Shown one piece after another: positions 18,355 through 26,509 of a stretch of 64,000 bases of DNA (within the stretch, counting starts at the first letter, position 1; each line of letters opens with the position of its first letter). Below the pieces are notes generated by a model. The model had not been told where the DNA came from, did not search any database, and saw only the letters and a program-made list of their open reading frames with translations. The stretch spans positions 124,001 through 188,000 of the forward strand of contig CAYZGK010000002.1 in NCBI GenBank assembly GCA_964478025.1, read 5' to 3'. The translations under genes were made by a program, and so were the position numbers. The stretch comes from UBA3700 sp964478025 (GTDB taxonomy: Bacteria > Bacillota > Clostridia > Christensenellales > UBA3700).

Positions 18355-18398
18355 TGTTGAGTCGTTTAAAATTACTTTTAAATTCCCTAATTTGCTAT

Positions 18399-19337
18399 TT
18401 ATTCTTGGAAAATATCTTCTTTAAAATTCTTTATAAAATATTTTTCACAAAAAGCTACAGGCTTATATGAAAGTTTACTTTTTCTTAAACCTTCATCTCC
18501 CATGTCTTCTTGTCTATTAACATACCTACAATCATTAAATGCTTCTTTTGCTACAAGATTTAGAAGTTTTGGATAAGCTCCATCATAATTTATATCAGCT
18601 TTTTCTATATGCTCTATAACTATATTTGAAGCTGTTTTTTCAATTAAGGAGAAACCTATTAATTTATCTTCTACATATAAAACATAAGCAAAAATATTAC
18701 TCTCACTTTCTAATAATTCAAGCGATATATCTATAGCTTTTTCTTCTGCGCTTTTATCTTCAAGAGAATAATCTTCTTTTCCATTTTCCCAATTTTTTAT
18801 TAGCAAAATTAGGTTCTTGTAATCTAATTCTTTGTTGTATTGTCTAAATACATATGAATATTTTTTATCAAAATCGGCGATATGGTTTCTCTTTGAATGG
18901 TATTTCTTTCCACTAAAGTTTATAAGGTCGTTAGGGTCATATAAATACTCTTTATAGTCATCACTTTTTATAACTTCAAACTTTGATTTATCTACATACT
19001 CAACTTGTTCTTGTGAAAGACTATCAATAAGCATTAACTCATCATCATCTTTAGTTTGCTTCTCTACCATTAAGATTGCATCTTTCATTTTATCTAATGT
19101 AGTTAGTGGTGGAATATAAATGTGCTTTAATTTTTCAGGACCTTTTATATACTCAGGATTTGGAACAAAACGCATAAAGATAATGTCGTTTTCATAAGCT
19201 ATTTCAAAACTATCAAAATCATAGTAATCCCACGCCATCAAATAAAGCTTAGAATACTCACAGCCATTGTATTGAGTCTTGGCTAAAAGTTCATTTATTC
19301 TATCAAAGTCTTCTTTATTTATATTTTTAAAATACAC
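18399..19337 (-). CDS. DUF2156 (LPG-synthase C-terminal) GNAT-fold protein
   Basis: 312 residues matching the DUF2156/PF09924 family, soluble relatives of the catalytic domain of lysyl-phosphatidylglycerol synthases that probably move an acyl or aminoacyl group. Typical stretches are CEYSKLYLMAWDYYDF near the start, SGKKYHSKRNHIADF (about 140-155) and the C-terminal YPKLLNLVAKEAFNDCRYVNRQEDMGDEGLRKSK. The start codon is GTG (19335-19337) with AAGGAAATAC in front. No membrane segment. It is back to back with the PH-like gene. Substrate not determinable. Confidence 0.82.
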   Translation of the reverse strand: MYFKNINKEDFDRINELLAKTQYNGCEYSKLYLMAWDYYDFDSFEIAYENDIIFMRFVPNPEYIKGPEKLKHIYIPPLTTLDKMKDAILMVEKQTKDDDELMLIDSLSQEQVEYVDKSKFEVIKSDDYKEYLYDPNDLINFSGKKYHSKRNHIADFDKKYSYVFRQYNKELDYKNLILLIKNWENGKEDYSLEDKSAEEKAIDISLELLESESNIFAYVLYVEDKLIGFSLIEKTASNIVIEHIEKADINYDGAYPKLLNLVAKEAFNDCRYVNRQEDMGDEGLRKSKLSYKPVAFCEKYFIKNFKEDIFQE

Positions 19338-19347
19338 GCGTATTTCC

Positions 19348-19377
19348 TTGCTACCTATTTTTTTCTTGTGTTATAAT
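19348..19377 (+). promoter_or_regulatory. Extended -10 promoter, probably leaderless
   Basis: TTGCTA (19348-19353), 18-base spacer, TGTTATAAT with TATAAT at 19372-19377. The ATG of the first gene is at 19385, 7 bases on, and no SD precedes it. The -35 overlaps the leader of the divergent GTG-start gene. Confidence 0.55.
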
Positions 19378-19384
19378 AGCGTCT

Positions 19385-19888
19385 ATGAAAAAGCACTTCT
19401 TTTTTAAGCAAAGATTGTGGATGTACATAGTCTCAATTTTGGTGATAATTATATTATTAGCTACATCAATTGTCAATATTCTTGCAGTATGTAATGTTGC
19501 TAATTTAGTGTCACACCAACCACCGGTAGATATTATGGCAACTATTATAATGCTTTTTGTTGCATTGATTCTTTCCATATTTATATTCTTCTCTGGCTAC
19601 ACTTTAAGAAGTACTGACATAATTATAAACATCGGGTTTGCTCCACTTAAGGTAAAGTATGATGACATACTACTTGTAAGAACAAATTCAGATAAATCGC
19701 TTTTATTTATTTATGTTGAAACAACTGATGCGAAAGCTGATGTTATTGATGAACAAAATAATTTAAAAGCTAATATAATCCAGATATTTATAGCTGAGAA
19801 AAATGTTGACGATTTTATCTCTACTGTAAAACAACACAACAAGTTAGTTCCTGTTGAAATAATAACATTGGAGAACAATAAAAAATGA
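19385..19888 (+). CDS. Two-TM membrane protein with PH-like domain
   Basis: 167 residues. Two hydrophobic segments (about 12-37 and 50-75) are followed by a cytoplasmic beta-rich part beginning LRSTDIIINIGFAPLKVKYDDI, the look of small bacterial PH-domain (bPH/YcxB-like) membrane proteins. Function unknown. Its stop overlaps the rdgB start (ATGA), so it is the first gene of a four-gene operon with rdgB, yfcE and typA. Family placement rests on topology and the beta pattern, not on a signature motif. Confidence 0.6.
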   Translation: MKKHFFFKQRLWMYIVSILVIIILLATSIVNILAVCNVANLVSHQPPVDIMATIIMLFVALILSIFIFFSGYTLRSTDIIINIGFAPLKVKYDDILLVRTNSDKSLLFIYVETTDAKADVIDEQNNLKANIIQIFIAEKNVDDFISTVKQHNKLVPVEIITLENNKK

Positions 19889-20472
19889 TATTAGTAGTTG
19901 CTTCAAATAATGCCCATAAGGTCGAAGAGATAAAGTCATATCTTAAAGATTATTTTGAAGATATTAAGTCTTTAAAAGAAATGGGAATCTCTATAGATAT
20001 TGAAGAAACTGGAACAACATTTTTAGAAAATTCTCTAATAAAAGCAAGAGCTATAACCTCTCTTACTGGATATGCATCAATTGCTGATGATTCAGGTTTA
20101 TGTGTAGATAAGCTAAATGGAGAGCCTGGAGTATATTCTGCAAGATATGCTGGTGAGCCTTGCAATGATGATAATAACAACAATAAGCTTTTAAAAGTTC
20201 TAAAGGAAAAAGGACTTGAAAAAGATGAAGATAGAAAAGCCCACTTTACATCAGTAGTTGTACTAAACTACCCTGATGGAACATATAAGGTAGGCGAAGG
20301 AAAAGTAGAAGGAATTATCCTTCATGAAAGAAGAGGAAATGGTGGTTTTGGTTATGATCCACTATTTTTAAGTACTGAGCTTAATAAAACTTTTGCTGAG
20401 ATAAATCTTAGCGAAAAAAATACTGTTAGCCATAGAGCTAGAGCTCTTGAGAATTTATTAAAACAACTATGA
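19885..20472 (+). CDS. rdgB: XTP/dITP diphosphatase (RdgB/HAM1)
   Basis: House-cleaning pyrophosphatase that removes deaminated purine nucleotides from the pool. The 195-residue protein shows the family landmarks: an N-terminal ASNNAHKVEEIK (substrate loop), DDSGLCVDKLNGEPGVYSAR (about 67-86) with the metal-binding Asp pair, GNGGFGYDPLF and SHRARAL at the end. It overlaps the gene on each side by 4 bases, so all three are coupled. Confidence 0.96.
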   Translation: MILVVASNNAHKVEEIKSYLKDYFEDIKSLKEMGISIDIEETGTTFLENSLIKARAITSLTGYASIADDSGLCVDKLNGEPGVYSARYAGEPCNDDNNNNKLLKVLKEKGLEKDEDRKAHFTSVVVLNYPDGTYKVGEGKVEGIILHERRGNGGFGYDPLFLSTELNKTFAEINLSEKNTVSHRARALENLLKQL

Positions 20473-20927
20473 AATCTATTATAGTTTTATCAGATTCTCA
20501 TGGAATGCTACCAAAGGATGACAATTTTTGGACAGTACTTGATGAAGCAGACTACATATTCCATTTAGGTGATGGAATAAATGAAATAAATACATTAAAA
20601 AGCATATACAAAGATAAGTTCTACTATGTCTATGGAAATTGCGATACATTTAATGCAGAGCCATTTAAAATTGTAGAAGTTGAAGGTGTTAAGTTCTTGT
20701 TAACTCACGGAAACAGCTTTGGTGTTAAACATGATTTATATAACCTTGCTTTTGAATGTAAGTATCAAAATGTAAAATATGGTCTTTATGGCCATACACA
20801 CATAGCAAAAGTCGATGAAATTGATGGTGTTACATTAATTAATCCAGGATCAATTGGTTATGAAAGATCCTATTGCTATATAGCTATACAGAATAAAAAT
20901 TTAGTGTACAAAATAGTACAACAATGA
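20469..20927 (+). CDS. YfcE/MJ0936-type metallophosphoesterase
   Basis: 152-residue phosphodiesterase. The calcineurin-like metal ligands are all visible: LSDSHG (residues 6-11), HLGDG, YGNCD, THGN and GHTH. It commonly follows rdgB in Firmicutes and overlaps it here by ATGA. The in vivo substrate is not established for the family. Confidence 0.93.
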   Translation: MKSIIVLSDSHGMLPKDDNFWTVLDEADYIFHLGDGINEINTLKSIYKDKFYYVYGNCDTFNAEPFKIVEVEGVKFLLTHGNSFGVKHDLYNLAFECKYQNVKYGLYGHTHIAKVDEIDGVTLINPGSIGYERSYCYIAIQNKNLVYKIVQQ

Positions 20928-20937
20928 GGATAAATAT

Positions 20938-22764
20938 ATGCAAAGAGAAGATGTTAGAAACATTGCAATAATAGCACACGTAGACCATGGTAAAACTACA
21001 CTAGTAAATCAATTACTAGCTCAAAATGGTACTTTTAGAACAAATGAAACTATTGTAGATAGAGTTATGGATAATGGCGCTATTGAAAGAGAAAGAGGAA
21101 TAACAATCTTAGCAAAGAACACTTCTGTTCACTATAAGGGTATAAAAATTAATATTATTGATACCCCAGGACACGCAGACTTCGGTGGCGAAGTAGAACG
21201 TATTCTATCTATGGTTGATGGTGTTGTTTTACTTGTAGATGCAGTTGAAGGATGTATGCCTCAAACTAGATATGTTTTAAAGAAAGCTTTAGGTCTTTCA
21301 AAAACTGTTGTTTGCTGTATAAATAAAATCGATAGAGGTGGAGATCCTAACAAGGTTATAGATGAATTACTTGATTTATTTATTGAACTTGGTGCTAATG
21401 ATGAGCAATTAGATTTTGAAACAGTATTTGCATCAGGAAAACAAGGTTGGGCTACATTAGATCCTACAAAGCCTGGAACTAATATGGATCCACTTTTAGA
21501 TACAATTATAAAGAAAATTCCTGCTCCAGAGGGTGAATTAAATAACGGACTACAAACAGTTATTTGTAATATTGATTATGATGAATATGTTGGTAGAATT
21601 GGTGTAGGTAAAATCAATAGAGGTTCTATAAAAGAAGGACAACAAGCAGTTGTTTGTCATAGAGATGGAACTTCAACTCAAGTTAAAATCGTTAAATTAT
21701 ATCAATTTGAAGGTTTAAAGAGAGTTGAATGTGAAAGTGCATCACTTGGTGATATAGTTGCTATCTCAGGCGTAGATAATCTAAATATTGGTGAAACAAT
21801 TTGTGATGTAGATAAAGTAGAACCACTACCATTCGTTGCAATTGATGAACCTACTCTATCTATGAACTTTATGGTTAACAATTCACCATTTGCAGGAAAA
21901 GAAGGAAAATTTGTTACATCAAGACATTTACGTGCTAGATTATTTAAAGAAGTAGAAACAAACGTTTCAATGAGAGTTGAAGAAACTGAATCTCCAGATT
22001 GTTTTAAAGTATACGGAAGAGGCGAACTTCACTTATCTATCTTAATTGAAACAATGAGACGTGAAGGATTTGAGTTCCAAGTTTCTCGTCCTAAGGTTAT
22101 CTATAAGACAATTAATGGCGTAAAGTGCGAACCAATTGAAGAATTAGTAATTGACGTTCCAGATGAATATGTTGGAGCTATCATGAATAAAGTTGGTGCA
22201 AGAAAAGGTGAACTTACAAAGATGGATCCTGATGGAAGAGGTGGTACAAGACTTGAATTTAAGATTCCATCAAGATGTATCATCGGATATAGAAGCGAAA
22301 TGTTAACTGATACTCGTGGTTACGGTGTAATGAGCCACGTACTTGTAGGTTATGAAGAATATAAGGGAGATATCCCAGAGAGAAATAGAGGTTCAATTGT
22401 AGCATTTGAAGATGGAACTTCTACAACATATGGATTATTTAATGCACAAGAAAGATCTACCCTATTTATAGGCCCTGGTGTTAAGGTTTATGAAGGTATG
22501 ATTGTTGGCGAAAACTCAAGAGAAGAAGATATGCCAGTAAATGTATGTAAAGAAAAGCATTTAACAAACTGTAGATCTTCAGGCGCTGACGAAGCATTAA
22601 AATTAATTACACCAACTACACTATCCCTTGAGCAATGCTTAGAATTTATTAAAGAAGATGAACTTGTTGAAGTAACACCAAAGAGCATCAGACTTAGAAA
22701 AGTAATTTTAAGTAAAGCAGAAAGAATGAGACAACAAGCAAGACAAATGCGTGCAAACAACTAA
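20938..22764 (+). CDS. typA: Ribosome-associated GTPase TypA/BipA
   Basis: Translational GTPase related to EF-G that binds ribosomes and aids 50S assembly and stress growth. 608 residues. G1 is AHVDHGKTTL (12-21), with G2 ERGITI, G3 DTPGHADFGGE and G4 NKID. BipA-specific C-terminal features are SRCIIGYRSEMLTDTRG and HLTNCRSSGADEALKL. SD AGGATAAAT. It is the last gene of the operon, and no clear terminator separates it from the tRNA promoter 28 bases later. Confidence 0.97.
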   Translation: MQREDVRNIAIIAHVDHGKTTLVNQLLAQNGTFRTNETIVDRVMDNGAIERERGITILAKNTSVHYKGIKINIIDTPGHADFGGEVERILSMVDGVVLLVDAVEGCMPQTRYVLKKALGLSKTVVCCINKIDRGGDPNKVIDELLDLFIELGANDEQLDFETVFASGKQGWATLDPTKPGTNMDPLLDTIIKKIPAPEGELNNGLQTVICNIDYDEYVGRIGVGKINRGSIKEGQQAVVCHRDGTSTQVKIVKLYQFEGLKRVECESASLGDIVAISGVDNLNIGETICDVDKVEPLPFVAIDEPTLSMNFMVNNSPFAGKEGKFVTSRHLRARLFKEVETNVSMRVEETESPDCFKVYGRGELHLSILIETMRREGFEFQVSRPKVIYKTINGVKCEPIEELVIDVPDEYVGAIMNKVGARKGELTKMDPDGRGGTRLEFKIPSRCIIGYRSEMLTDTRGYGVMSHVLVGYEEYKGDIPERNRGSIVAFEDGTSTTYGLFNAQERSTLFIGPGVKVYEGMIVGENSREEDMPVNVCKEKHLTNCRSSGADEALKLITPTTLSLEQCLEFIKEDELVEVTPKSIRLRKVILSKAERMRQQARQMRANN

Positions 22765-22792
22765 AATTTAAAAATAATATTTGCTAAAATTG

Positions 22793-22821
22793 TTGACACA
22801 TACTTTTAACTTTGTTATACT
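22793..22821 (+). promoter_or_regulatory. Consensus promoter of the tRNA cluster
   Basis: TTGACA (22793-22798), 17-base spacer, TATACT (22816-22821). The start would be near 22828, 13 bases before the first tRNA. Confidence 0.85.
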
Positions 22822-22840
22822 TTTTTAGCATTGATATTAT

Positions 22841-22914
22841 GCGAGTGTAGTTCAATGGTAGAATATCAGCCTTCCAAGCTGACCGCGTGGGTCCGATTCC
22901 CATCACTCGCTCCA
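22841..22914 (+). tRNA. tRNA-Gly (TCC)
   Basis: Cloverleaf with acceptor GCGAGTG/CACTCGC, anticodon loop CTTCCAA (TCC) and encoded CCA. It is the first of seven tRNAs co-transcribed on the plus strand. Confidence 0.95.
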
Positions 22915-22927
22915 CTATAATTTTAGT

Positions 22928-23004
22928 GGGTCTGTAGCTCAGCTGGATAGAGCATCGCCCTTCTAAGGCGGTTGTCGGGGGTTCGAATCCCTCCAGGCTC
23001 ACCA
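22928..23004 (+). tRNA. tRNA-Arg (TCT)
   Basis: Acceptor GGGTCTG pairs with CAGGCTC (two G-U pairs). Anticodon loop CTTCTAA gives TCT (AGA codons); T-loop GTTCGAATC; CCA encoded. Confidence 0.95.
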
Positions 23005-23008
23005 CTGT

Positions 23009-23086
23009 GGTGGGTATAGCGCAGTTGGTTAGCGCGCAAGTTTGTGGCACTTGAGGCCAAGGGTTCGAATCCCTTTACCCACCCCA
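23009..23086 (+). tRNA. tRNA-His (GTG)
   Basis: Anticodon loop TTGTGGC gives GTG. The extra 5' G (position -1, base 23009) opposite C73, the histidine identity pair, is encoded. Acceptor GTGGGTA/TACCCAC; CCA encoded. Confidence 0.95.
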
Positions 23087-23114
23087 GTTATACTAAGCCA
23101 CAAAACGACAATGT

Positions 23115-23189
23115 AGGGGTATCGCCAAGTGGTAAGGCAACAGACTTTGACTCTGTTATTCGTTGGTTCAAGTCCAGCTACCCCTGCCA
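23115..23189 (+). tRNA. tRNA-Gln (TTG)
   Basis: Acceptor AGGGGTA pairs with TACCCCT; anticodon stem ACAGA/TCTGT with loop CTTTGAC gives TTG; CCA encoded. An A1-U72 pair replaces the more usual U1-A72. Confidence 0.94.
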
Positions 23190-23215
23190 AAATAATTGAA
23201 ACTTAAAAAACCTAT

Positions 23216-23291
23216 GTTCCATTAGCTCAGTTGGTAGAGCACTTGACTTTTAATCAAGTTGTCCCGAGTTCGACTCTCGGATGGGGCACCA
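23216..23291 (+). tRNA. tRNA-Lys (TTT)
   Basis: Acceptor GTTCCAT/ATGGGGC with two G-U pairs; anticodon stem CTTGA/TCAAG, loop CTTTTAA gives TTT; CCA encoded. Confidence 0.95.
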
Positions 23292-23301
23292 CAAAATTTG
23301 T

Positions 23302-23385
23302 GCGGATGTGGCGGAATTGGCAGACGCGCTAGACTTAGGATCTAGTGTCACCGACGTGGGAGTTCAAGTCTCTTCATCCGCACCA
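23302..23385 (+). tRNA. tRNA-Leu (TAG)
   Basis: Class II tRNA of 84 bases with a long variable arm (TGTCACCGACGTG region). Acceptor GCGGATG/CATCCGC; loop CTTAGGA gives TAG; CCA encoded. Confidence 0.95.
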
Positions 23386-23407
23386 GTTTTTGTAGATTTT
23401 ATTATAT

Positions 23408-23483
23408 GCGCCTCTAGCTCAGCTGGTAGAGCACCTGACTCTTAATCAGGGTGTCCGGAGTTCGATCCTCCGGAGGCGCACCA
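23408..23483 (+). tRNA. tRNA-Lys (CTT)
   Basis: Acceptor GCGCCTC/GAGGCGC; anticodon stem CCTGA/TCAGG with loop CTCTTAA gives CTT, a second lysine isoacceptor for AAG; CCA encoded. Last of the cluster. Confidence 0.95.
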
Positions 23484-23489
23484 AAAAAA

Positions 23490-23521
23490 GCTGTTAAGAT
23501 AAAACTTAGCAGCTTTTTTTT
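23490..23521 (+). terminator. Terminator after the tRNA cluster
   Basis: GCTGTTAAG pairs with CTTAGCAGC (one G-U) around AT-AAAA and is followed by T8. A run of seven A before the stem gives a T-run on the other strand, so it probably also ends the convergent DUF4143 transcript. Confidence 0.88.
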
Positions 23522-23540
23522 ATTGTTGATTTTTAATCTA

Positions 23541-24854
23541 TTATAAAAACATTATGAAATATATTGGATAATATGTTATTTTATCTATCGTTTTTATTTC
23601 TCTTTCATTACTTAAAACAAACCCCTTTGTCATTTTATAATTATCTATACTTAAAATCTTTGACAAAGCCTTAAAATTCTTATAATCCTTACCAGATTTT
23701 ATTTCTAGAGGAAGAACGTTCAATGATTCATAATCATCAATTAAGAAATCTACTTCCCCAACCTTTTTCCTATCAAAATAATATAACTCATGGTCGTGAG
23801 CTTTTAATTCTTGTGCAACTACTGTTTCATAAACTGCACCTAAATTTATTCCTGTTTTATCATCTAAAATTGCGTTTATATTATTTTTATAAAGAATACT
23901 AGTTAATAAACCTACATCATTCATATATAACTTAATAAGATTCTTACTACTAGATTGAATTAATGGAAACCTAGGCTCACTGACAGCTTTAGTTGCTAAA
24001 GAAATGCCGGACGAAATTAAATATTCAAACTCATCATTATATTTTGTATATCTCACATCCTCTATATTTTCAATTTTTTTATACTGAATTCTTTTCACTT
24101 TATTTTCAATATTTGAAGGAATCATATCATAAATTCTTTTTATTACTAATTTATTTTCTTTATCATATTTTGATGCATCTTCTGAATAAAAATTAGTAAT
24201 TTCCTTTTGAATATTTCTAATTTTTACAACATTTTTTGTTTCAATAAATGCTTTAACTGCATCTGGCATTCCTCCAACATATAAATATGTTTTAAACAAA
24301 TATAAAATTTTATTGTGCAATGATTCATCTATTGAGGTTCTTTCTATAAAAGATTTTCTTAAATGATTTATAGCTAATTCCCCGACAGAGTTTGCAATTA
24401 AAAACTCTTCAAAATCCATAGGATACATTTTCTTTTCAATTATTGATCCCATTGGAGTTAATGTTGTTTTGTTTAAAGCAAGGCCTAATTCCGAGCCACT
24501 ACAAATATATTTATATTTATTGTCTTTTTTTAGCGGTTTAAGCAATGTTAATAATTCTGGATATTCTTGGATTTCATCAATAAAAACAATTGTATTTTCC
24601 CTATCTTTAAGTTTTTCACCAGCAAATACGCTAAGTTCAATATAAAAAGATTCAACAGTTCTTACATTAGCAAATAATTTATCGCCAACTTTATCGTCGG
24701 CCATATTTATTTCTATGTAATTTTCAAAATATTTTTTAGATAATTCTCTTATTATGTAAGATTTACCAACTTGTCTTGCTCCATCTATACACAATATTTT
24801 GTCTTCATTACCTTTTAAATATTCTTCAATATATTTTGAAATCTTTCTATACAT
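23541..24854 (-). CDS. AAA ATPase with DUF4143 and PD-(D/E)XK-like C-terminus
   Basis: 437 residues from the ATG at 24854, chosen over 24860 because GGAGGA sits 7 bases before it and only 1 base before the first ATG. Walker A GARQVGKS (25-32) and Walker B IVFIDEIQEYP are clear. The C-terminal DUF4143 region contains GEVDFLIDD...LPLEIKSGK, with Asp369, Glu384 and Lys386 spaced as in PD-(D/E)XK nucleases. These ATPases are widespread, often multicopy, and without a settled function. It is a different family from the ATPase at 4535-5956. It lies just after a tRNA array and behind a striking 33-bp repeat array. Confidence 0.82.
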   Translation of the reverse strand: MYRKISKYIEEYLKGNEDKILCIDGARQVGKSYIIRELSKKYFENYIEINMADDKVGDKLFANVRTVESFYIELSVFAGEKLKDRENTIVFIDEIQEYPELLTLLKPLKKDNKYKYICSGSELGLALNKTTLTPMGSIIEKKMYPMDFEEFLIANSVGELAINHLRKSFIERTSIDESLHNKILYLFKTYLYVGGMPDAVKAFIETKNVVKIRNIQKEITNFYSEDASKYDKENKLVIKRIYDMIPSNIENKVKRIQYKKIENIEDVRYTKYNDEFEYLISSGISLATKAVSEPRFPLIQSSSKNLIKLYMNDVGLLTSILYKNNINAILDDKTGINLGAVYETVVAQELKAHDHELYYFDRKKVGEVDFLIDDYESLNVLPLEIKSGKDYKNFKALSKILSIDNYKMTKGFVLSNEREIKTIDKITYYPIYFIMFL

Positions 24855-24865
24855 GCGCATTCCTC

Positions 24866-25009
24866 CGCTTTTCCAACAATATTATATCATTAAAAATACG
24901 CTTTTCCAACTTTTTTACTATCTATTTTTTACGCTTTTCCAACTTTTTAGACATATAAAAATCCCGCTTTTCCAACTTTTCTGTTGTTAAATTTTCACGC
25001 TTTTCCAAC
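24866..25009. repeat. Five direct repeats with exact 33-bp period
   Basis: CGCTTTTCCAAC (plus strand) occurs at 24866, 24899, 24932, 24965 and 24998, every start exactly 33 bases after the last. Four of the five extend by TTT(T/C). The other 17-21 bases of each unit are AT-rich and not conserved. On the minus strand the unit reads GTTGGAAAAGCG: the copy nearest the gene supplies part of its SD, and the next supplies the TTGGAA -35 box. Because 33 is a multiple of 3, one frame reads KLEKR in each unit but is broken by stops. Together with the promoter and terminator it fills the gap 24855-25155. Confidence 0.9.
24881..24909 (-). promoter_or_regulatory. Promoter of the DUF4143 gene, built into the repeats
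   Basis: TTGGAA (24904-24909), 17-base spacer, TATAAT (24881-24886) on the minus strand. The -35 is the core of the second repeat. Other repeats have no TATAAT at that distance, so only one is a promoter. Confidence 0.7.
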
Positions 25010-25046
25010 TTTCATATTTGTCTAAGATAAAAATAAATGTCCTTAT

Positions 25047-25085
25047 AAAAAATGAGCTACTAAGATTTTATTTCTTAGTAGCCCA
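25047..25085 (-). terminator. Terminator after the amidohydrolase
   Basis: On the minus strand GGGCTACTAAGA and TCTTAGTAGCTC pair over 12 positions with one mismatch, followed by T6. It lies 70 bases past the amidohydrolase stop. Confidence 0.8.
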
Positions 25086-25155
25086 TCTTTATTCAATATT
25101 TAAATTATAACAAATACCCCAATTTTTCGCAAACAAGGGATGCTAACCCACTATT

Positions 25156-26439
25156 TTATAGATATTTATCTAATTCTATTTCAACTTCTTTCATTTTCTT
25201 AGGTTTTGGATTTGCTATAACGCTTCCCTCTTTTATTACATAAGATAATTGTCTTAAATAAGATAGATTCTCTAGTGGATTTTTTGGACAAACTATAATA
25301 TCTGCCATCTTTCCGCTCTCAATTGAACCTGTGTAACTATCTATTTTTGCAAGTTTAGCATTTAAAAGGGTTGCGCTATAAATTGCAAACATTGGTGTTA
25401 CTCCACAATATTTAACAAAGTAATACAATTCTCTCCACATATCATAATGAGTAACATAAGGACATCCTGTATCTGTTCCTAAGCCTACTGGAATACCTTC
25501 TTTTAAGCATTCTTTTGCAAGATCAATAATTCCATCCATAACAACTTTACCATTCTCTTGTTGTTCATATGTTGCGTGAGAAATATTTCTATCAAATAAA
25601 GCATAAGGAAGAGCTGGAGATATTGTTGAAATTTGGAAAGCGTTTTTACTCTTAAATAATTTCATCATCTCATCATCATGTTTTGCACCATGCTCTATTG
25701 AATCAACTCCATTTTCAAGAGCAACTTTTACTCCTTGTGGACTTTCAACGTGTGCAGCAACTTTCATTCCAAGAGAGTGAGCTTTATCACATGCAGCTTT
25801 TACAATTTCTGGAGACATTCTTAAAACTCCTGGTTCTCCAACGACTTCTGCATCCATTACGCCACCTGTAATCATTAATTTAATTAAATCAGGTTTATCT
25901 TGTGCAATTTTTTCAACGAATTCTTCTGCTTCCTTTGGAGATGTTGCTTCATAGGCAAGAGAGCCTGCCATATGTCCACCAGGGACAGATACAGCCATAT
26001 TTGAAGCAATAATTCTAGGTCCTACAACTTTACCTTCATTTACTAAATCTCTTATTTTAGTGTCATAATTTGAAATACCACCAACAGTTCTTATTGTGGT
26101 AACACCACCTAATAATTCTTGTTTTGCATATCCCTCGCAAATTTTTACACCTAAATAGTTTGTAAGCTTATTTGAAGTAATTAACTTAACTAATTTTTTA
26201 TTATCTGCTTGTTTTTTCTTAGGTTTTCCATTTGCAGGTAAATGAACGTGCATATTAATAAGTCCTGGTAAAATATATCCACCTTTTACATCAATTACTT
26301 GATAACCATCTATAGATTCATTTTTATCTACAATTTTCTCTATTTTTTTGTCATTTATTAGTACAACTTTATCGCTCACTACTTGAGCATCTTTTGTTCC
26401 GTCTATAATGTTTCCATTTACTAATGCATATTTTGACAT
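25156..26439 (-). CDS. Amidohydrolase, imidazolonepropionase/prolidase-like
   Basis: 427-residue TIM-barrel metal hydrolase. Metal ligands: HVHLPA (HxH after the LPGLINMH segment, about 64-66), the Lys of PDLIKLMITGG, AAHVES, SIEHG and the Asp of LGTDTGCPY. The C-terminal GKMADIIVCPKNPLENL is the usual return to the small beta domain. Substrates of this group range from imidazolonepropionate to Xaa-Pro dipeptides and N-acyl compounds; nothing nearby narrows it. No signal peptide. It sits downstream of rrf2 but a hairpin separates them. Confidence 0.85.
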   Translation of the reverse strand: MSKYALVNGNIIDGTKDAQVVSDKVVLINDKKIEKIVDKNESIDGYQVIDVKGGYILPGLINMHVHLPANGKPKKKQADNKKLVKLITSNKLTNYLGVKICEGYAKQELLGGVTTIRTVGGISNYDTKIRDLVNEGKVVGPRIIASNMAVSVPGGHMAGSLAYEATSPKEAEEFVEKIAQDKPDLIKLMITGGVMDAEVVGEPGVLRMSPEIVKAACDKAHSLGMKVAAHVESPQGVKVALENGVDSIEHGAKHDDEMMKLFKSKNAFQISTISPALPYALFDRNISHATYEQQENGKVVMDGIIDLAKECLKEGIPVGLGTDTGCPYVTHYDMWRELYYFVKYCGVTPMFAIYSATLLNAKLAKIDSYTGSIESGKMADIIVCPKNPLENLSYLRQLSYVIKEGSVIANPKPKKMKEVEIELDKYL

Positions 26440-26484
26440 AACATCACCTCTTTATTTTTTAATACATATATTTTACAACAAATA

Positions 26485-26509
26485 AGGCATTCATTTGAAT
26501 GCCTATTTT
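26485..26509 (-). terminator. Hairpin between rrf2 and the amidohydrolase gene
   Basis: AGGCATTCA pairs perfectly with TGAATGCCT around two bases. The T-run is stronger on the plus strand; on the minus strand it is followed by TATTTGTTG. It probably attenuates or ends the metY-cysK-rrf2 transcript. Confidence 0.55.

Noticed and set aside
22784..23050. Minus-strand frame across the tRNA genes
   Set aside because: Runs antisense through three tRNAs; a spurious protein of the kind often mis-annotated over tRNA arrays.
24866..25009. CRISPR array
   Set aside because: Only 12-16 bases recur in each 33-bp unit, the spacers are AT-rich and low complexity, and no cas gene is present; the repeats form a promoter and SD instead.
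23408..25155. Integrative element at the tRNA-Lys (CTT) 3' end
   Set aside because: No integrase and no second copy of the tRNA end was seen downstream; only the ATPase gene follows.
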